NCBI GenBank assembly: GCA_022649665.1
Contig: JALCOL010000012.1
Span: 19,287 to 83,286 of the forward strand
Direction of reading: 5' to 3'
Length of the DNA stretch: 64,000 nt
Source of the DNA: Enterococcaceae bacterium
GTDB lineage: Bacteria; Bacillota; Bacilli; Lactobacillales; Enterococcaceae
Shown: piece after piece, positions 26,615 to 35,864 of the stretch
Position numbering within the stretch: the first letter of the stretch is position 1
How the letters are laid out: each line of letters opens with the position of its first letter
Position numbers and translations under genes: made by a program
Notes under the pieces: model-generated
Databases searched by the model: none
What the model saw: the letters and a program-made list of their open reading frames with translations, nothing else
What the model was told of the DNA's origin: nothing

Positions 26615-26645
26615 CTGCTCACTCTCCCTTTTCTTCTAAGCGGAA

Positions 26646-26679
26646 AATGAGCTGGCCACGCTGACCAGCTCATTTTTTG
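26646..26679. terminator. hairpin between the adenylyltransferase and ImmA-like genes
   Basis: ATGAGCTGG and complementary CCAGCTCAT arms (with ACGCTGA between) are followed by TTTTTT on the plus strand and TTTT on the minus strand. It most likely ends the eight-gene operon to its right. Confidence 0.65.
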
Positions 26680-26687
26680 CTATTTTA

Positions 26688-27344
26688 TCACTCTTTGTAT
26701 TTTTTGGCCTCCGCGAGCAGTTGCGCAGCTTTATTCGCGATTTCTTTCGGAAAATACGGAGCAGCTAAAAACATCTCCAGATATCCCGGATAAAAATCGA
26801 GTTCCAAAAGTGCTTCCGCGAAATTCATTGCGGCGATCTCGCCCAAGCTTGCGATCGGCGTTTGATGCGTATAGGGCCCGAGCTTCCAAAGCGGCACGCG
26901 GTACGTCTCCACGAAATCAACTGCCTGCTGTTCTTGAAAATAATGGAACATTTCGTGGGCGATCGCGATGTCTTCCCACGGATCGGCAGCGAGCCACGGA
27001 TATTCCTCATGATAAAAAGGATCCATCTCGTGCATCTTGCGGTTGATCACGATCAGCCGCGGCGCTTCGAAATATCCGACTGATACGAACTGTTCATCGA
27101 TCGGCAGCTCTTTTTCGCGGACTTCCAAGCCGAGCGCTTCGGCGATTTTGCGGACGTCCATGTCCGGATATTTTTGTTTGAGTTCGCCAGCGAGTTTCCC
27201 GCCGCTGTGCGCGGCTTTTTCAATGATCTCCGCGACCTCTTGCGGCGGGATCTTATCAAAAAAGCGGTCTTCGCGCAATTTCAGCAGCATCTGGGTTTCC
27301 TTCGGCAAAGCGGCGGCTTGATTGACTGCTTGAATTGCCTCCAT
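26688..27344 (-). CDS. ImmA/IrrE-type zinc metallopeptidase
   Basis: The 218-residue protein has the M78/ImmA zinc motif in AIAHEMFHYF (HExxH form) and a following Glu in AAMNFAEALLELDF. Such peptidases usually cleave a repressor. There is no XRE gene at its side; instead its ATG overlaps the stop of the hydantoinase-like gene as TAATG, which ties its translation to that enzyme. It may be a regulator or maturation protease for the operon, or a chance passenger. I do not recognise a specific subfamily. Confidence 0.7.
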   Translation of the reverse strand: MEAIQAVNQAAALPKETQMLLKLREDRFFDKIPPQEVAEIIEKAAHSGGKLAGELKQKYPDMDVRKIAEALGLEVREKELPIDEQFVSVGYFEAPRLIVINRKMHEMDPFYHEEYPWLAADPWEDIAIAHEMFHYFQEQQAVDFVETYRVPLWKLGPYTHQTPIASLGEIAAMNFAEALLELDFYPGYLEMFLAAPYFPKEIANKAAQLLAEAKKYKE

Positions 27345-29470
27345 TACAGATTATTCCTTGCGCCGACGACGATCACTTCTTCTCGTCCGCCGTGCTGCAT
27401 CAGTTCAGTATCCATCACCATGTGAAGCTGAGAAAGTTCCAGCATTCCGGTATAGTCGACGACTTTCCCGCCGATGCATAAGTAGATGTCCGGCGCCAGT
27501 TTGATGTCGCTCTTATAAACTGCCAGCTCTTCCCAATAGGCATCCACCACATTGCGGATCCCGCCGACAGTCGTTTTGGTAGCTTCCCCGTCGCCCCGCT
27601 GGATCTTGATAAAGCCTTTTTTGTCGATGATCCGCAGCTCTTGGTGGTCTTTTTTCATCGTTCCAAAGCAGTAGAAGAAATCGTTTTTGGCGACCAGATA
27701 GACTTTTTCCGCATCTTTTGGTTCGATCTGCATCGATTTTTCGGCGATCGCTTTGGCTTCCGGTTCATCGACTTTGGCAGCCAAATCAGTCGTCTGCACT
27801 TCTGTCGACCCGGTCGCGATCGCGCGGACTTTATTGGTCTGCGAATCGAGTTCCATTTGGACTTCGATCGTCTCTGGTGCTGCACCGGATCTGGTGGCGG
27901 ATTGGATCGCTTCATTGCGGATATCTTCCAAATCTTGCGGCGAAGGATTCGGAATGACCCGTTCCACAACGTCCCGCACCATGGCAAGTGCAACACCGAT
28001 CGAAGAGATCACTTCGGCATGTTTGGCGATCTCGTAGCCGAGCCCCATTTTTTTCGCCGTATACGGCAAGAGTGCGGTCGCTCCGCCGCCTCCGCCGACA
28101 AGCGAGATCTGGTTGCGTTCAACTTTATGTTTATCGGCCAAGAAATTAATGACTTTGATCACGATGTCAGATGCTTTTTCCATGATCTGTGTCGCGGCAT
28201 CTTCGACAGTCGTCCCTAAATCGTCGGCCAGCGCCTTCATTCCTTTATAGCAGGCTTCGTAATTCCCGAAGGCATAATCGCCTTCTTTAACGATCTTCAG
28301 CACGTTTGCGGCACATGTCACTGTCAAAGCGAACATTTTGCCGTCTTCGCCTTCGATCGCGATATAGTCGGCTGGATCATTGTCGAGCGGCTGGATCCGG
28401 ACGACTTTCGGATTGATGATCTCTTCCGGTTTGGAGAACGCGCAATACGGTAATTTCGCAATATGCGCCGAGCGCGGCCCGACAGCGATCACCGCTTTTT
28501 CATCGGCCCGCACCATGCTTCCGCCGGCAACCCCCGAGACATGCACATCGAGCGAGCTGATCAGTGTTTTGTGCCCGCCGACGACTGAATAATCGATCAT
28601 CGGACGACCATTTTTAATGACGCCGATGTCGGTACTTGTGCCGCCGACTTCAAAGAAGATCGCATTCGATGCTTTCAAATACATCAAGGCGCCGACAGTC
28701 GACGCGGCCGGCCCTGAGAGCATCGTCAAGACTGGGCGTTTGCGCATTTCATTGATATCCATGACTCCGCCGTCGCCCCGCATGATCATCAGCGGGACTT
28801 TGATCCCGGCTTGGCGGACACTGTTTTCAGTGCTGTTCGCCGTTTCAAACATTTTCGGCAAAATCGAAGCATTGATCACAGCAGTTCGCGTCCGGCGCAA
28901 AAGCCCGTACATTTTACTGATGTCGCTCGCTTGTGAAACTTCGATATCCATCTTCTTGCCGATATTCGCGACGACTTCTTCTTCCGTCTTGTCGTCTACG
29001 CCGAACGCTTTTGAAGCAACGATCACTTCTGAACCTTCGCCGACCAGCTCTTCGATCGTCCGTTTAGCGACTCCTTCATCAAACTTGCGCAGCGGAATAT
29101 ATTTGTTGTGGGTCACGATTTTGTGCTTTCCAGCCTCATCCAGCTGAATGTCTTTGATGATCGATTGCCGTTTAGCGAGGAAGCTGTTGCCCATCCCGAT
29201 CACGCCCGTCACCGCGACATCGCCTTCAAGGAGCGCATTGGTCGCTTGTGTCGTACTGTGAGCGATGAACATCACTTCGTCTGGTGAAATATCATGCTCG
29301 GTCAGACATTTTTTAAATGCTTGGATCACGCCGGCCGAAACTCCCATTTTATCATCATGCGTTGTTTTTACAGAACCGATCCCAACGATCTCAAACGTAT
29401 CGTTGTCGATCGCCACGGCTTTAGTATGCGTACCGCCAACGTCGATTCCCACGCGAATAGCTCGTTTCAT
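27344..29470 (-). CDS. hydantoinase/oxoprolinase (HyuA-like) family protein
   Basis: The 708-residue protein starts with the HyuA-type ASKHA ATPase fold (GIDVGGTHTKAV), continues with AHSTTQATNALLEG, MRGDGGVMD, LSGPAAS, GGTSTDIGVI and SGVAGGSMVRADE, then a C-terminal domain. HyuA-type enzymes use ATP to open cyclic amides or to activate carbonyls (N-methylhydantoinase, 5-oxoprolinase, acetone carboxylase). No HyuB partner is present. It lies after a permease and HxlA/HxlB in an eight-gene operon, so it may open or activate the imported compound. ATG follows AAGGAGGATATAG. Confidence 0.75.
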   Translation of the reverse strand: MKRAIRVGIDVGGTHTKAVAIDNDTFEIVGIGSVKTTHDDKMGVSAGVIQAFKKCLTEHDISPDEVMFIAHSTTQATNALLEGDVAVTGVIGMGNSFLAKRQSIIKDIQLDEAGKHKIVTHNKYIPLRKFDEGVAKRTIEELVGEGSEVIVASKAFGVDDKTEEEVVANIGKKMDIEVSQASDISKMYGLLRRTRTAVINASILPKMFETANSTENSVRQAGIKVPLMIMRGDGGVMDINEMRKRPVLTMLSGPAASTVGALMYLKASNAIFFEVGGTSTDIGVIKNGRPMIDYSVVGGHKTLISSLDVHVSGVAGGSMVRADEKAVIAVGPRSAHIAKLPYCAFSKPEEIINPKVVRIQPLDNDPADYIAIEGEDGKMFALTVTCAANVLKIVKEGDYAFGNYEACYKGMKALADDLGTTVEDAATQIMEKASDIVIKVINFLADKHKVERNQISLVGGGGGATALLPYTAKKMGLGYEIAKHAEVISSIGVALAMVRDVVERVIPNPSPQDLEDIRNEAIQSATRSGAAPETIEVQMELDSQTNKVRAIATGSTEVQTTDLAAKVDEPEAKAIAEKSMQIEPKDAEKVYLVAKNDFFYCFGTMKKDHQELRIIDKKGFIKIQRGDGEATKTTVGGIRNVVDAYWEELAVYKSDIKLAPDIYLCIGGKVVDYTGMLELSQLHMVMDTELMQHGGREEVIVVGARNNL

Positions 29471-29488
29471 ATCTATATCCTCCTTTGA

Positions 29489-30772
29489 TTATCCAAACAT
29501 CATGTAACAAATCGCGACGTTGATCGCACCTGCCACCCAGCCCCACGGCACCCCGGTCAGCATGAATTCTTTGGCGCTGACTTTCGAGTAGTTGAGCGCC
29601 CAAAGGTTCCAAGACTGTGTTGGGCAAGTCGACAAGTTCATGGTAATCGTCGGAATGTAGATCAAGGGGAAGAGCAGCGACACCGGGAAGATTCCCATGC
29701 CCATCAAGATCCCGACAGTCGCACTCCCGGCACCGAAGATCGTCAGCGGACCGCGGAAAAGTCCCAGCGGAATCAAGATGGCAAATGCGATACACAAGAC
29801 CAAAGTGCTCGTCGGTACAAAGTCGCCGATCACCGCTTCAAAAAATGGTGCCGCAATGCCTGATGCTTTGTTGAACATTGGCAAAATGAACAGGAAGCCA
29901 AGCAAAGAAGCGACATCGACGACCCCTTCATAAAAAGTCCGCGTGATGATCCGCGTGCCAGCTTTGTAGTTCGGCAGTTTTCCGCAGATCAAGAGCGCAT
30001 AAAGAGCGGCCACGATAAAGGCCGGAATCGGCTGCCAGTTGAAGAAAATCGCCAAAACGACCGGGATGACCGGTGTGATCAGCGCATAAAACGGAATATC
30101 TTTTTTCTTCGGTTCTTCTTTTGGAACCGTCGCGAGATTATATGTTTTCTTTCTCCGCAAGCCGAAGATCAGCATCAAAATGACCATTACGACTTGGACA
30201 GCCAGTGCGGTGAATCCAAAACGAAGATAATTCCAATCATATTTATAGGTCGTGAAAATTCCCTGCATCTGTTTGAATAAAACGATATTGACGAACATCC
30301 CGCTCCCGACACTCATCAAGTAGCTCGTCACTGCGAGCGGCTTCGGAACGCCTAGAGACATCAAGATCGGCAGGACGATGATCCCGATAGCTACGACCGC
30401 TCCGGCACCGAATGTCGAAGTAAAGATCAACGTCGTGACAATGCTCAAAAGAATCGTCGTGAACAGCGGATTTTCACCGCTCAGCTCGACCGTTTTCTTG
30501 ATCAAGCTTGAAGCGATCTCCGTTTCGATCAGGATCCGGCCGAACCAGCTCCCGAAAATAACGATAACGGCCGTTGCACCCCAGCTTTCGGGACCGCCTT
30601 GGAAAACATCCACCATCGCTTTGCTCCAAGTAAGCTCGCCGCCGATAATACTGAAGAAAACCCAGACAATTGCCATAATGAAAAAGCCGATCATCAAGTT
30701 GCCGCCTTTTGCCGCGAAGCGGATCAGCAAAAAGTACGTGATCAATAAAATAATACCAATAATGAATTCCAT
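29489..30772 (-). CDS. permease of the ion-transporter superfamily (gluconate/citrate-type)
   Basis: The 427-residue protein is almost wholly hydrophobic with about eleven membrane segments. Segments such as TSTFGAGAVVAIGIIVLPIL, VGSGMFVNIVLFKQMQ and CIAFAILIPLGLFRGP suggest an Arsenite/gluconate/citrate-type carrier, but the exact family is not certain. It sits between hxlB and the hydantoinase-like gene and would import the compound used by this operon, probably an organic or sugar acid. The ATG follows AAAAGGAGAGTAGG. Confidence 0.65.
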   Translation of the reverse strand: MEFIIGIILLITYFLLIRFAAKGGNLMIGFFIMAIVWVFFSIIGGELTWSKAMVDVFQGGPESWGATAVIVIFGSWFGRILIETEIASSLIKKTVELSGENPLFTTILLSIVTTLIFTSTFGAGAVVAIGIIVLPILMSLGVPKPLAVTSYLMSVGSGMFVNIVLFKQMQGIFTTYKYDWNYLRFGFTALAVQVVMVILMLIFGLRRKKTYNLATVPKEEPKKKDIPFYALITPVIPVVLAIFFNWQPIPAFIVAALYALLICGKLPNYKAGTRIITRTFYEGVVDVASLLGFLFILPMFNKASGIAAPFFEAVIGDFVPTSTLVLCIAFAILIPLGLFRGPLTIFGAGSATVGILMGMGIFPVSLLFPLIYIPTITMNLSTCPTQSWNLWALNYSKVSAKEFMLTGVPWGWVAGAINVAICYMMFG

Positions 30773-30787
30773 AATCCTACTCTCCTT

Positions 30788-31330
30788 TTACTCCATATTT
30801 GAGTGCTGCTGGTTGGCTTGTTCGTTGGTGATCGCCGTCTTTTGACTGATTTTCAGACACAGATAATCGAGGGTAATGTGGAGCGTTTGATCAAAAAGCG
30901 TGCTTAAGAGCTGGATCGACTTCACCCCGGCACCGGTTTTCGTAGCCCCGGGGATAACAAGCAGCTGGTCGGCCAGTTTCGCAAGCGGCAAATTGCTGTC
31001 GCTTGTGATCCCCAAAACGGTTGTCCCCTTCTTCGCTGCTTTTTCTGCCAGCGCGAGCACTGTTCCGGTTTTCCCTGAACCGGAGATCGCCACCAAAATA
31101 TCATCCGGACGAATCGCCGGGGTCGTCGACTCGCCGATCACAAACACAGTGCGCCCGAGATGCATCAGGCGCATCGCGAACCCTTTCCCCTGCAGTCCGC
31201 TGCGTCCTTCCCCCAGGACGAAGATCCGGCGCTCGGTCGCCAATAATTCGACTGCTTGCATGAGCTGCTGCGGATCTTCCAACGCCAGTACTTTTTTGAT
31301 TTCAGCTAAAATACTGTCCATTTCCTTCAC
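30788..31330 (-). CDS. hxlB: 6-phospho-3-hexuloisomerase (SIS domain)
   Basis: The 180-residue SIS-domain protein fits HxlB/PHI: GEGRSGLQGKGFAMRLMHLG, AISGSGKTGTV, IPGATKTG and a helical tail. HxlB turns hexulose-6-phosphate into fructose-6-phosphate in the ribulose-monophosphate route. GTG start with AAGGAGG in front; it overlaps the hxlA stop (GTGA), so both are made together. The pair HxlA/HxlB is normal for formaldehyde fixation, but here the surroundings are sugar-acid genes. Confidence 0.8.
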   Translation of the reverse strand: MKEMDSILAEIKKVLALEDPQQLMQAVELLATERRIFVLGEGRSGLQGKGFAMRLMHLGRTVFVIGESTTPAIRPDDILVAISGSGKTGTVLALAEKAAKKGTTVLGITSDSNLPLAKLADQLLVIPGATKTGAGVKSIQLLSTLFDQTLHITLDYLCLKISQKTAITNEQANQQHSNME

Positions 31331-31944
31331 TTCATAACCTCCTTAAACTTTTTTATCTCATTCGCGGGTCTTGTGCTGCTGACGATCGCACTGCCGACGA
31401 TTGCGATTTCAAGCGGCGTCTTCTGCAGCTTTTTTACTTTTTCTAAATTCAAGCTGCCGGCTAACGCAAGCCGTTTGATTGCGGGATGGGTGCGGATGAA
31501 CTGGTTGACTTCTTTGACGACATCGACGTCTCTGCCGCTGTCTTTTGAAAAATGCATGCCGTAGATCGCTTCTTTGAAGTGGGCGATCTTGGCGATTCTT
31601 TCCGCCGAACATTCTAAAAGATCGATCAGCATTTCCTTTTCGTATTCTTGCGTGACTTGGTAACAGATTTCCAGAGTCTCCGGCGAACTGGCCCCCATCA
31701 CTGTCAAAATATCCGCGCCGGCATCAAAAAACTGGCGAAATTCATATTCGCCTTCATCGATCGTTTTGATATCCGCTAAAAGCTGACTTGTTCCGATCAC
31801 TTTTTTGATTTCGCGGACTGCTTCTAACCCGTAATCTTTGATCAAAGAAGTCCCGACTTCGACGATGTCCGCCGTGTTCAACTTAGCCGCTAATACGAGT
31901 GCCTCTGCCAAATCGACCCGGTCGATCGCTGCTTGCAGTTTCAT
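31327..31944 (-). CDS. hxlA: 3-hexulose-6-phosphate synthase / keto-gulonate-phosphate decarboxylase family
   Basis: The 205-residue TIM barrel has the OMP-decarboxylase-suprafamily metal motif ADIKTIDEGEYE (DxKxxD) and VGSAIVSS. It may be HPS (joins formaldehyde and ribulose-5-phosphate) or the sister enzyme KGPDC (decarboxylates 3-keto-L-gulonate-6-phosphate). HxlB next door favours HPS; the PfkB kinase and TIM-barrel epimerase next door favour KGPDC. The usual HTGTD segment of HPS reads MHFSKDSG here, which weakens a firm call. Confidence 0.75.
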   Translation of the reverse strand: MKLQAAIDRVDLAEALVLAAKLNTADIVEVGTSLIKDYGLEAVREIKKVIGTSQLLADIKTIDEGEYEFRQFFDAGADILTVMGASSPETLEICYQVTQEYEKEMLIDLLECSAERIAKIAHFKEAIYGMHFSKDSGRDVDVVKEVNQFIRTHPAIKRLALAGSLNLEKVKKLQKTPLEIAIVGSAIVSSTRPANEIKKFKEVMK

Positions 31945-32909
31945 ATGTTCCCTCCGTTTGGATGGCTCTTGAGAAAATCTGCTAATTCAGCGCGCGTCGG
32001 CAAATTTTCGTTGTCGCTGATATGGCTGACTTGGATCGCGCCGATCGCGTTCGCCCGTTCAAGCATTTCCGCTGGCGGCAGCTCTTCCAGAAGACTCGTG
32101 ATCACCCCGACAGCAAATCCGTCCCCGGCCCCAACCGTATCGACGACTTTTTCGACTTTGAATCCCGGTTTCGTGAGTGTTTTTGCGGCTCCGTTTTCGC
32201 GATATTTCATGATCGCACCATTCGGACCGCTTTTGATGATCACTCCGCGTGCTCCCAGATCGAGATAAAAATCAGCGATCTTGTCAGGCTCGCGGCTGCC
32301 AGTTAAAATCTCGCCTTCACTGATTCCCGGCAATACATAATCGGCTGACGCGGCTACACGGTTGATGCGTTCGATCATCGTTTGTTGATCTTTCCATAGA
32401 GTCGGCCGCAGATTCGGGTCAAAGGTGATCAGTGTCTTTTGGGCCTTCGCTTTTTCAATAAGAGCTTCTATTAAAGCAAATGTCTCATCATTGAGCGCCA
32501 TCAAGATCCCGGTCACGTGAAGAATATCGACATCGCTGAAATCGATCTCCTGCGCCCGTGCCCGCTGCATATGGTAAGCCGCGGACCCTTTGCGGAAATA
32601 AACGACCTCGGGATCATGCTCAGCGTCTTTACTCTTCAGCTGAAAACCCGTCGGATAGGCCGGATTGATTCGGATCAAATTCGTGTCGATCGCTTCTTTT
32701 GTCAAGAAGTCCATGATGTGTTCAGCGAAAGGATCTTTCCCCATTTCCGTGACGTACTCGATTTCGTGTCCGAGCCGAGCAACGCCGACCGAGACATTCA
32801 CCTCGGCCCCGGCAATAAAGTGATCAAAACTTTTGACGTCTTTCAATTTTCCCGGTTCGCGGGCGATAAACATTGCCATCGGTTCACCGATCGTTACAAC
32901 TTTCCCCAT
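31941..32909 (-). CDS. PfkB-family sugar kinase (KDG-kinase-like)
   Basis: The 322-residue kinase has both PfkB signatures: the N-terminal AGAEVNVSVGVARLG and the C-terminal DTVGAGDGFAVG with catalytic Asp. Closest in character to 2-keto-3-deoxygluconate kinases. It would phosphorylate the sugar acid brought in by the permease. Its stop overlaps the hxlA ATG, and its ATG overlaps the end of the TIM-barrel gene, showing an operon. Confidence 0.85.
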   Translation of the reverse strand: MGKVVTIGEPMAMFIAREPGKLKDVKSFDHFIAGAEVNVSVGVARLGHEIEYVTEMGKDPFAEHIMDFLTKEAIDTNLIRINPAYPTGFQLKSKDAEHDPEVVYFRKGSAAYHMQRARAQEIDFSDVDILHVTGILMALNDETFALIEALIEKAKAQKTLITFDPNLRPTLWKDQQTMIERINRVAASADYVLPGISEGEILTGSREPDKIADFYLDLGARGVIIKSGPNGAIMKYRENGAAKTLTKPGFKVEKVVDTVGAGDGFAVGVITSLLEELPPAEMLERANAIGAIQVSHISDNENLPTRAELADFLKSHPNGGNI

Positions 32910-33630
32910 TTTGGATGGCCTCCTTTGCCTTTTCTGCTTCGCTGTTGATTTCTGTCAAGTGCATCGGATATTCGATGCCAACGGGCCAAGACCCTGTCAA
33001 AAAATGCCGCCAGTCGAAGATTCCTTCGTCCAATAAGGTCGTCTGCTGCTGCTCATCCACATTTTTCAAATGAAAGATCGTGATGCTTTCTTTCGTTTTC
33101 GCAAAACTTTCTGCCGCGTCTTCGCCCATCACAGCCCAATTGCCGAGATCAAACGTATAGCCGATCGGCAGCGCTTGCTCTTTGATCCTCTTTAATGCGC
33201 GTAAAACCGGCTCCAGATATCCATTTCCCGGCGTTTGGTCATTTTCGATCGTCAATTGAAATGGAAGCGGTGCTAACTGTTCTTTTGCCACTTGTGCGAT
33301 CCCGGTCAAATCGCCGATATTCATCTTGACTGAGACCGCTTGCAAAAGTTCTGCTTCTTTTTTCCATTGCGCAAAATCCGGATTGAGGCCCCCCGCGGTA
33401 AAAAGCGGTTCAGGGATCGAATAGCGGATCTCCCAGCCGTTTTGTTTACCGGTTTCCAAAATAGCTAAAAGTTCTCCTTCCCGCTTTCTCGGCTCTGGCG
33501 CAAAGAATTCTCTGCGCACTTCAACGCCTTTGATCGGCGGCTTCAGTTGAGCCAGTTTTTCAAGAAAAAGTTGCTGATCTTTGATTCCGTCTCCCAGCAT
33601 TGCGATCGTATTGACAAACAGGTTCTCCAC
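32884..33630 (-). CDS. TIM-barrel sugar-phosphate isomerase/epimerase
   Basis: The protein of about 248 residues is of the AP-endonuclease-2-like TIM barrel type (VEVRREFFAP, SVKMNIGD, TIENDQTPGNG, YTFDLGNWAV, FHLKNVDE), the family of UlaE and other ketose-3-epimerases. Glu, Asp and His metal ligands are visible in ENDQ, DLGN and FHLKN. I chose the GTG at 33630, with AAGGAGTGGAG upstream; a second GTG lies nine bases earlier. It starts seven bases after LacI. Confidence 0.75.
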   Translation of the reverse strand: MENLFVNTIAMLGDGIKDQQLFLEKLAQLKPPIKGVEVRREFFAPEPRKREGELLAILETGKQNGWEIRYSIPEPLFTAGGLNPDFAQWKKEAELLQAVSVKMNIGDLTGIAQVAKEQLAPLPFQLTIENDQTPGNGYLEPVLRALKRIKEQALPIGYTFDLGNWAVMGEDAAESFAKTKESITIFHLKNVDEQQQTTLLDEGIFDWRHFLTGSWPVGIEYPMHLTEINSEAEKAKEAIQNGESCNDR

Positions 33631-33645
33631 TTTCTCCACTCCTTT

Positions 33646-34638
33646 TTATAATGAATGACGCACAATGATCTCTGCCGGGATCTCGATCTTTTCAGCCGGC
33701 AGCGGATGCGTCATTTCTTCCATTAAAATCCCCGCAGCGCGCTGTCCGATCACGTACGGATTTTGGTGGATCGTCGTGATCCCGGGCTTGATCAGCTCCG
33801 CCCAAAACCAGTCATCAAATCCGCAGACACCGATGTCTTCCGGAAAACTTAAATCTTCTTTGATGATCGCTGCAACTGTCTCTGAAAGTGCATTTCCGTT
33901 CGAGGCAAAAAAGGCGGTCCGTTTCGTGAGCGGATGCTTTTCGAGATATTGGATCACATCTGCGCCGTGACCGCGCTCCTTCAGCTCAAGGACCTCGATC
34001 TCGCAATCGCTTCTTAATGTCCCGAGGCGCACACCTTCCAGACGCTCGACCCGCGGCGACAGCTCGTTGATCGGCTCAGTCACAACAACGATCTTTTGGT
34101 ACCCGTGCTGAACGATCGCTTGCGCCAAATTTTTCGAACAAGTCAGATTATCAGACTGAACAGTCGTCCACACCGGTTCATCCAAGACCCGGTCGACCAA
34201 AACAGTCGGGATCCCCGCTTCCAAAATCTGTTCATAATTGTGTGAAGCATGCGCGATCGGCTGCAAAAGCAGCCCTTCAACATTTTGATCGATCAGTTTT
34301 TGGATCGCTTTATGTTCTTCTTCAACGGAATTATTTGTATTCATAATGATCAATTGGTATTCAGTATCTTCCAACGCATCTTGCGCAGCTTTGATCAGAT
34401 AGGCGGAAAACAAATTTTCGATATCCGCGACAAGCAAACCGATCAACCAGCTCTTGCGCGTTTTCAGCCCTTGGGCTTGTTTGCTGGGCCGATAATCCTG
34501 CTCTTCGATGATTTGTTTGATCTTGGCTTTTGTTTTCAGCGACATATTGCCGTATTTTCCATTTAAATAGCGTGAGATCGTTGTTTTAGAAACGCCGGCC
34601 AAATTGGCGATTTCTTGGATCGTGACATTTTTCTTCAT
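33646..34638 (-). CDS. LacI-family repressor of the sugar-acid operon
   Basis: The 330-residue regulator has the LacI helix-turn-helix (TIQEIANLAGVSKTTISRYLNGK) followed by a periplasmic-binding-protein fold (LLVADIENLFSAYL, GLLLQPIAH, VCGFDDWFWAEL). A longer open frame extends to 34809, but ATG at 34638 begins the normal N-terminus and has AAGGAAG in front. It is the first gene of the operon, so it is probably autoregulated by the compound or its phosphate. KdgR-type regulators look like this. Confidence 0.88.
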   Translation of the reverse strand: MKKNVTIQEIANLAGVSKTTISRYLNGKYGNMSLKTKAKIKQIIEEQDYRPSKQAQGLKTRKSWLIGLLVADIENLFSAYLIKAAQDALEDTEYQLIIMNTNNSVEEEHKAIQKLIDQNVEGLLLQPIAHASHNYEQILEAGIPTVLVDRVLDEPVWTTVQSDNLTCSKNLAQAIVQHGYQKIVVVTEPINELSPRVERLEGVRLGTLRSDCEIEVLELKERGHGADVIQYLEKHPLTKRTAFFASNGNALSETVAAIIKEDLSFPEDIGVCGFDDWFWAELIKPGITTIHQNPYVIGQRAAGILMEEMTHPLPAEKIEIPAEIIVRHSL

Positions 34639-34676
34639 AATGATCTTCCTTTTTTCGTTTACCGGTTCACTATGAT

Positions 34677-34690
34677 TGTAAGCGGTTCCC
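34677..34690. promoter_or_regulatory. cre-like site / possible LacI operator
   Basis: TGTAAGCGGTTCCC matches 12 of 14 positions of the catabolite response element and lies about 40 bases before the LacI start. An inverted GAACCGGT-like sequence close by could alternatively make it the operon's own operator. Confidence 0.5.
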
Positions 34691-34814
34691 GAATTAAAAG
34701 CAAGCTGTTTTTTATTTTTAAGAGAAAAAGCAGCTTCGGGACCCTGCCTATCAAAAAAAGAGCGCCGACAAAATCTTGCCGCCGCCCCGTTTTCCATTGA
34801 TTCGTCCACCTCAT

Positions 34815-35864
34815 TTATTTTGCCGCGACCGGAAATTTCTGCCGAATTCTTTTCATTGTAAAATAATACAAACTGCCGAGACTGAGCCCGATCACATTAT
34901 CGATGATCCGCATCGTGATCGAGGTCTGCAAACCGAAAAGTACGCTTGCGGTCGATAATGCGCCGAAACAGTTGAAAATCGTTTTATGGCGATAAAAGGA
35001 GCAGAATCCAAGCGCCAGACCGCCCAAAACCCCGAGGATCTTGACGGGGATCCACTGGACCGCAAATGCGAACAACAGTGTCCCAAGGACGACGCCAAGC
35101 AGCCGGTCAAAAAAGCGTTCTTTCAGATCGACCGCTTCATAACCTGACAACAGCGATGAAAAGGCAAAACCGACCCACATAAAGCGCTTGAACGGAAGAA
35201 AGTCGCCAAGCAAAAGGATCAGACTGACACCAAGAGCATAATAAACGAGCCAGAGATTGCGGCGGCTGAAAAATTTTTCGCCGATGTATTCGCTGGCCAA
35301 GGTTTTCCTGCGGTGCTTTTGGCGATGTTTCCCAAAAAAGATCAAAGCAAATCCGGCAAAAGCGCACAGCAAAAGTTGCGCACGCGCGCTGATATGTACC
35401 ACATTTTCAGCTTGCATCGTTCCCATCAAAAAGATATATGAAAAAGAGTACAGCCCTGGATTACCCATTTTCGGATGGCTGCCGGTGATCACAAAGATCG
35501 CTAAAAGTGCGGCAAAATTGAACAGCCACTTGCTGAGCGGCAGTGTGATCTCGCTTACGACCGGCAAAACGAAAAGGATCAAAAGCACGATCCCGAGACC
35601 GGCCAGCGATTGTGTGACTTTGTAACCGAAGTCTACAAAACGGATACTCAGCAAAATGCAAAAAAGAACCACCGCCAGCGATTGATTTTCCTGCCCAAAA
35701 ATACTGCTCAACCCCGATACAAAAATGATCGCGAACGCGACGAGCAGCAGATCACGGAAAACAAGCGCCTTGATAAAAAATCTTCTTTCCCCTTGGGAGC
35801 GTGCTTGGCGGATTTTTTGCGTCAGCAAAAACGGATCGAACTGCATTGCTTGATAAAAATTCAT
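34815..35864 (-). CDS. FUSC-like/aromatic-acid-exporter-type membrane protein
   Basis: The 349-residue protein has two blocks of hydrophobic segments (about residues 40-180 and 200-330) with a short basic part between (KHRQKHRRKTLASEY), a layout like FUSC_2 family transporters. The ligand is unknown; efflux of toxic organic acids or drugs is the usual idea. ATG overlaps the stop of the MarR gene as ATGA, so both form a regulated pair. Confidence 0.6.
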   Translation of the reverse strand: MNFYQAMQFDPFLLTQKIRQARSQGERRFFIKALVFRDLLLVAFAIIFVSGLSSIFGQENQSLAVVLFCILLSIRFVDFGYKVTQSLAGLGIVLLILFVLPVVSEITLPLSKWLFNFAALLAIFVITGSHPKMGNPGLYSFSYIFLMGTMQAENVVHISARAQLLLCAFAGFALIFFGKHRQKHRRKTLASEYIGEKFFSRRNLWLVYYALGVSLILLLGDFLPFKRFMWVGFAFSSLLSGYEAVDLKERFFDRLLGVVLGTLLFAFAVQWIPVKILGVLGGLALGFCSFYRHKTIFNCFGALSTASVLFGLQTSITMRIIDNVIGLSLGSLYYFTMKRIRQKFPVAAK

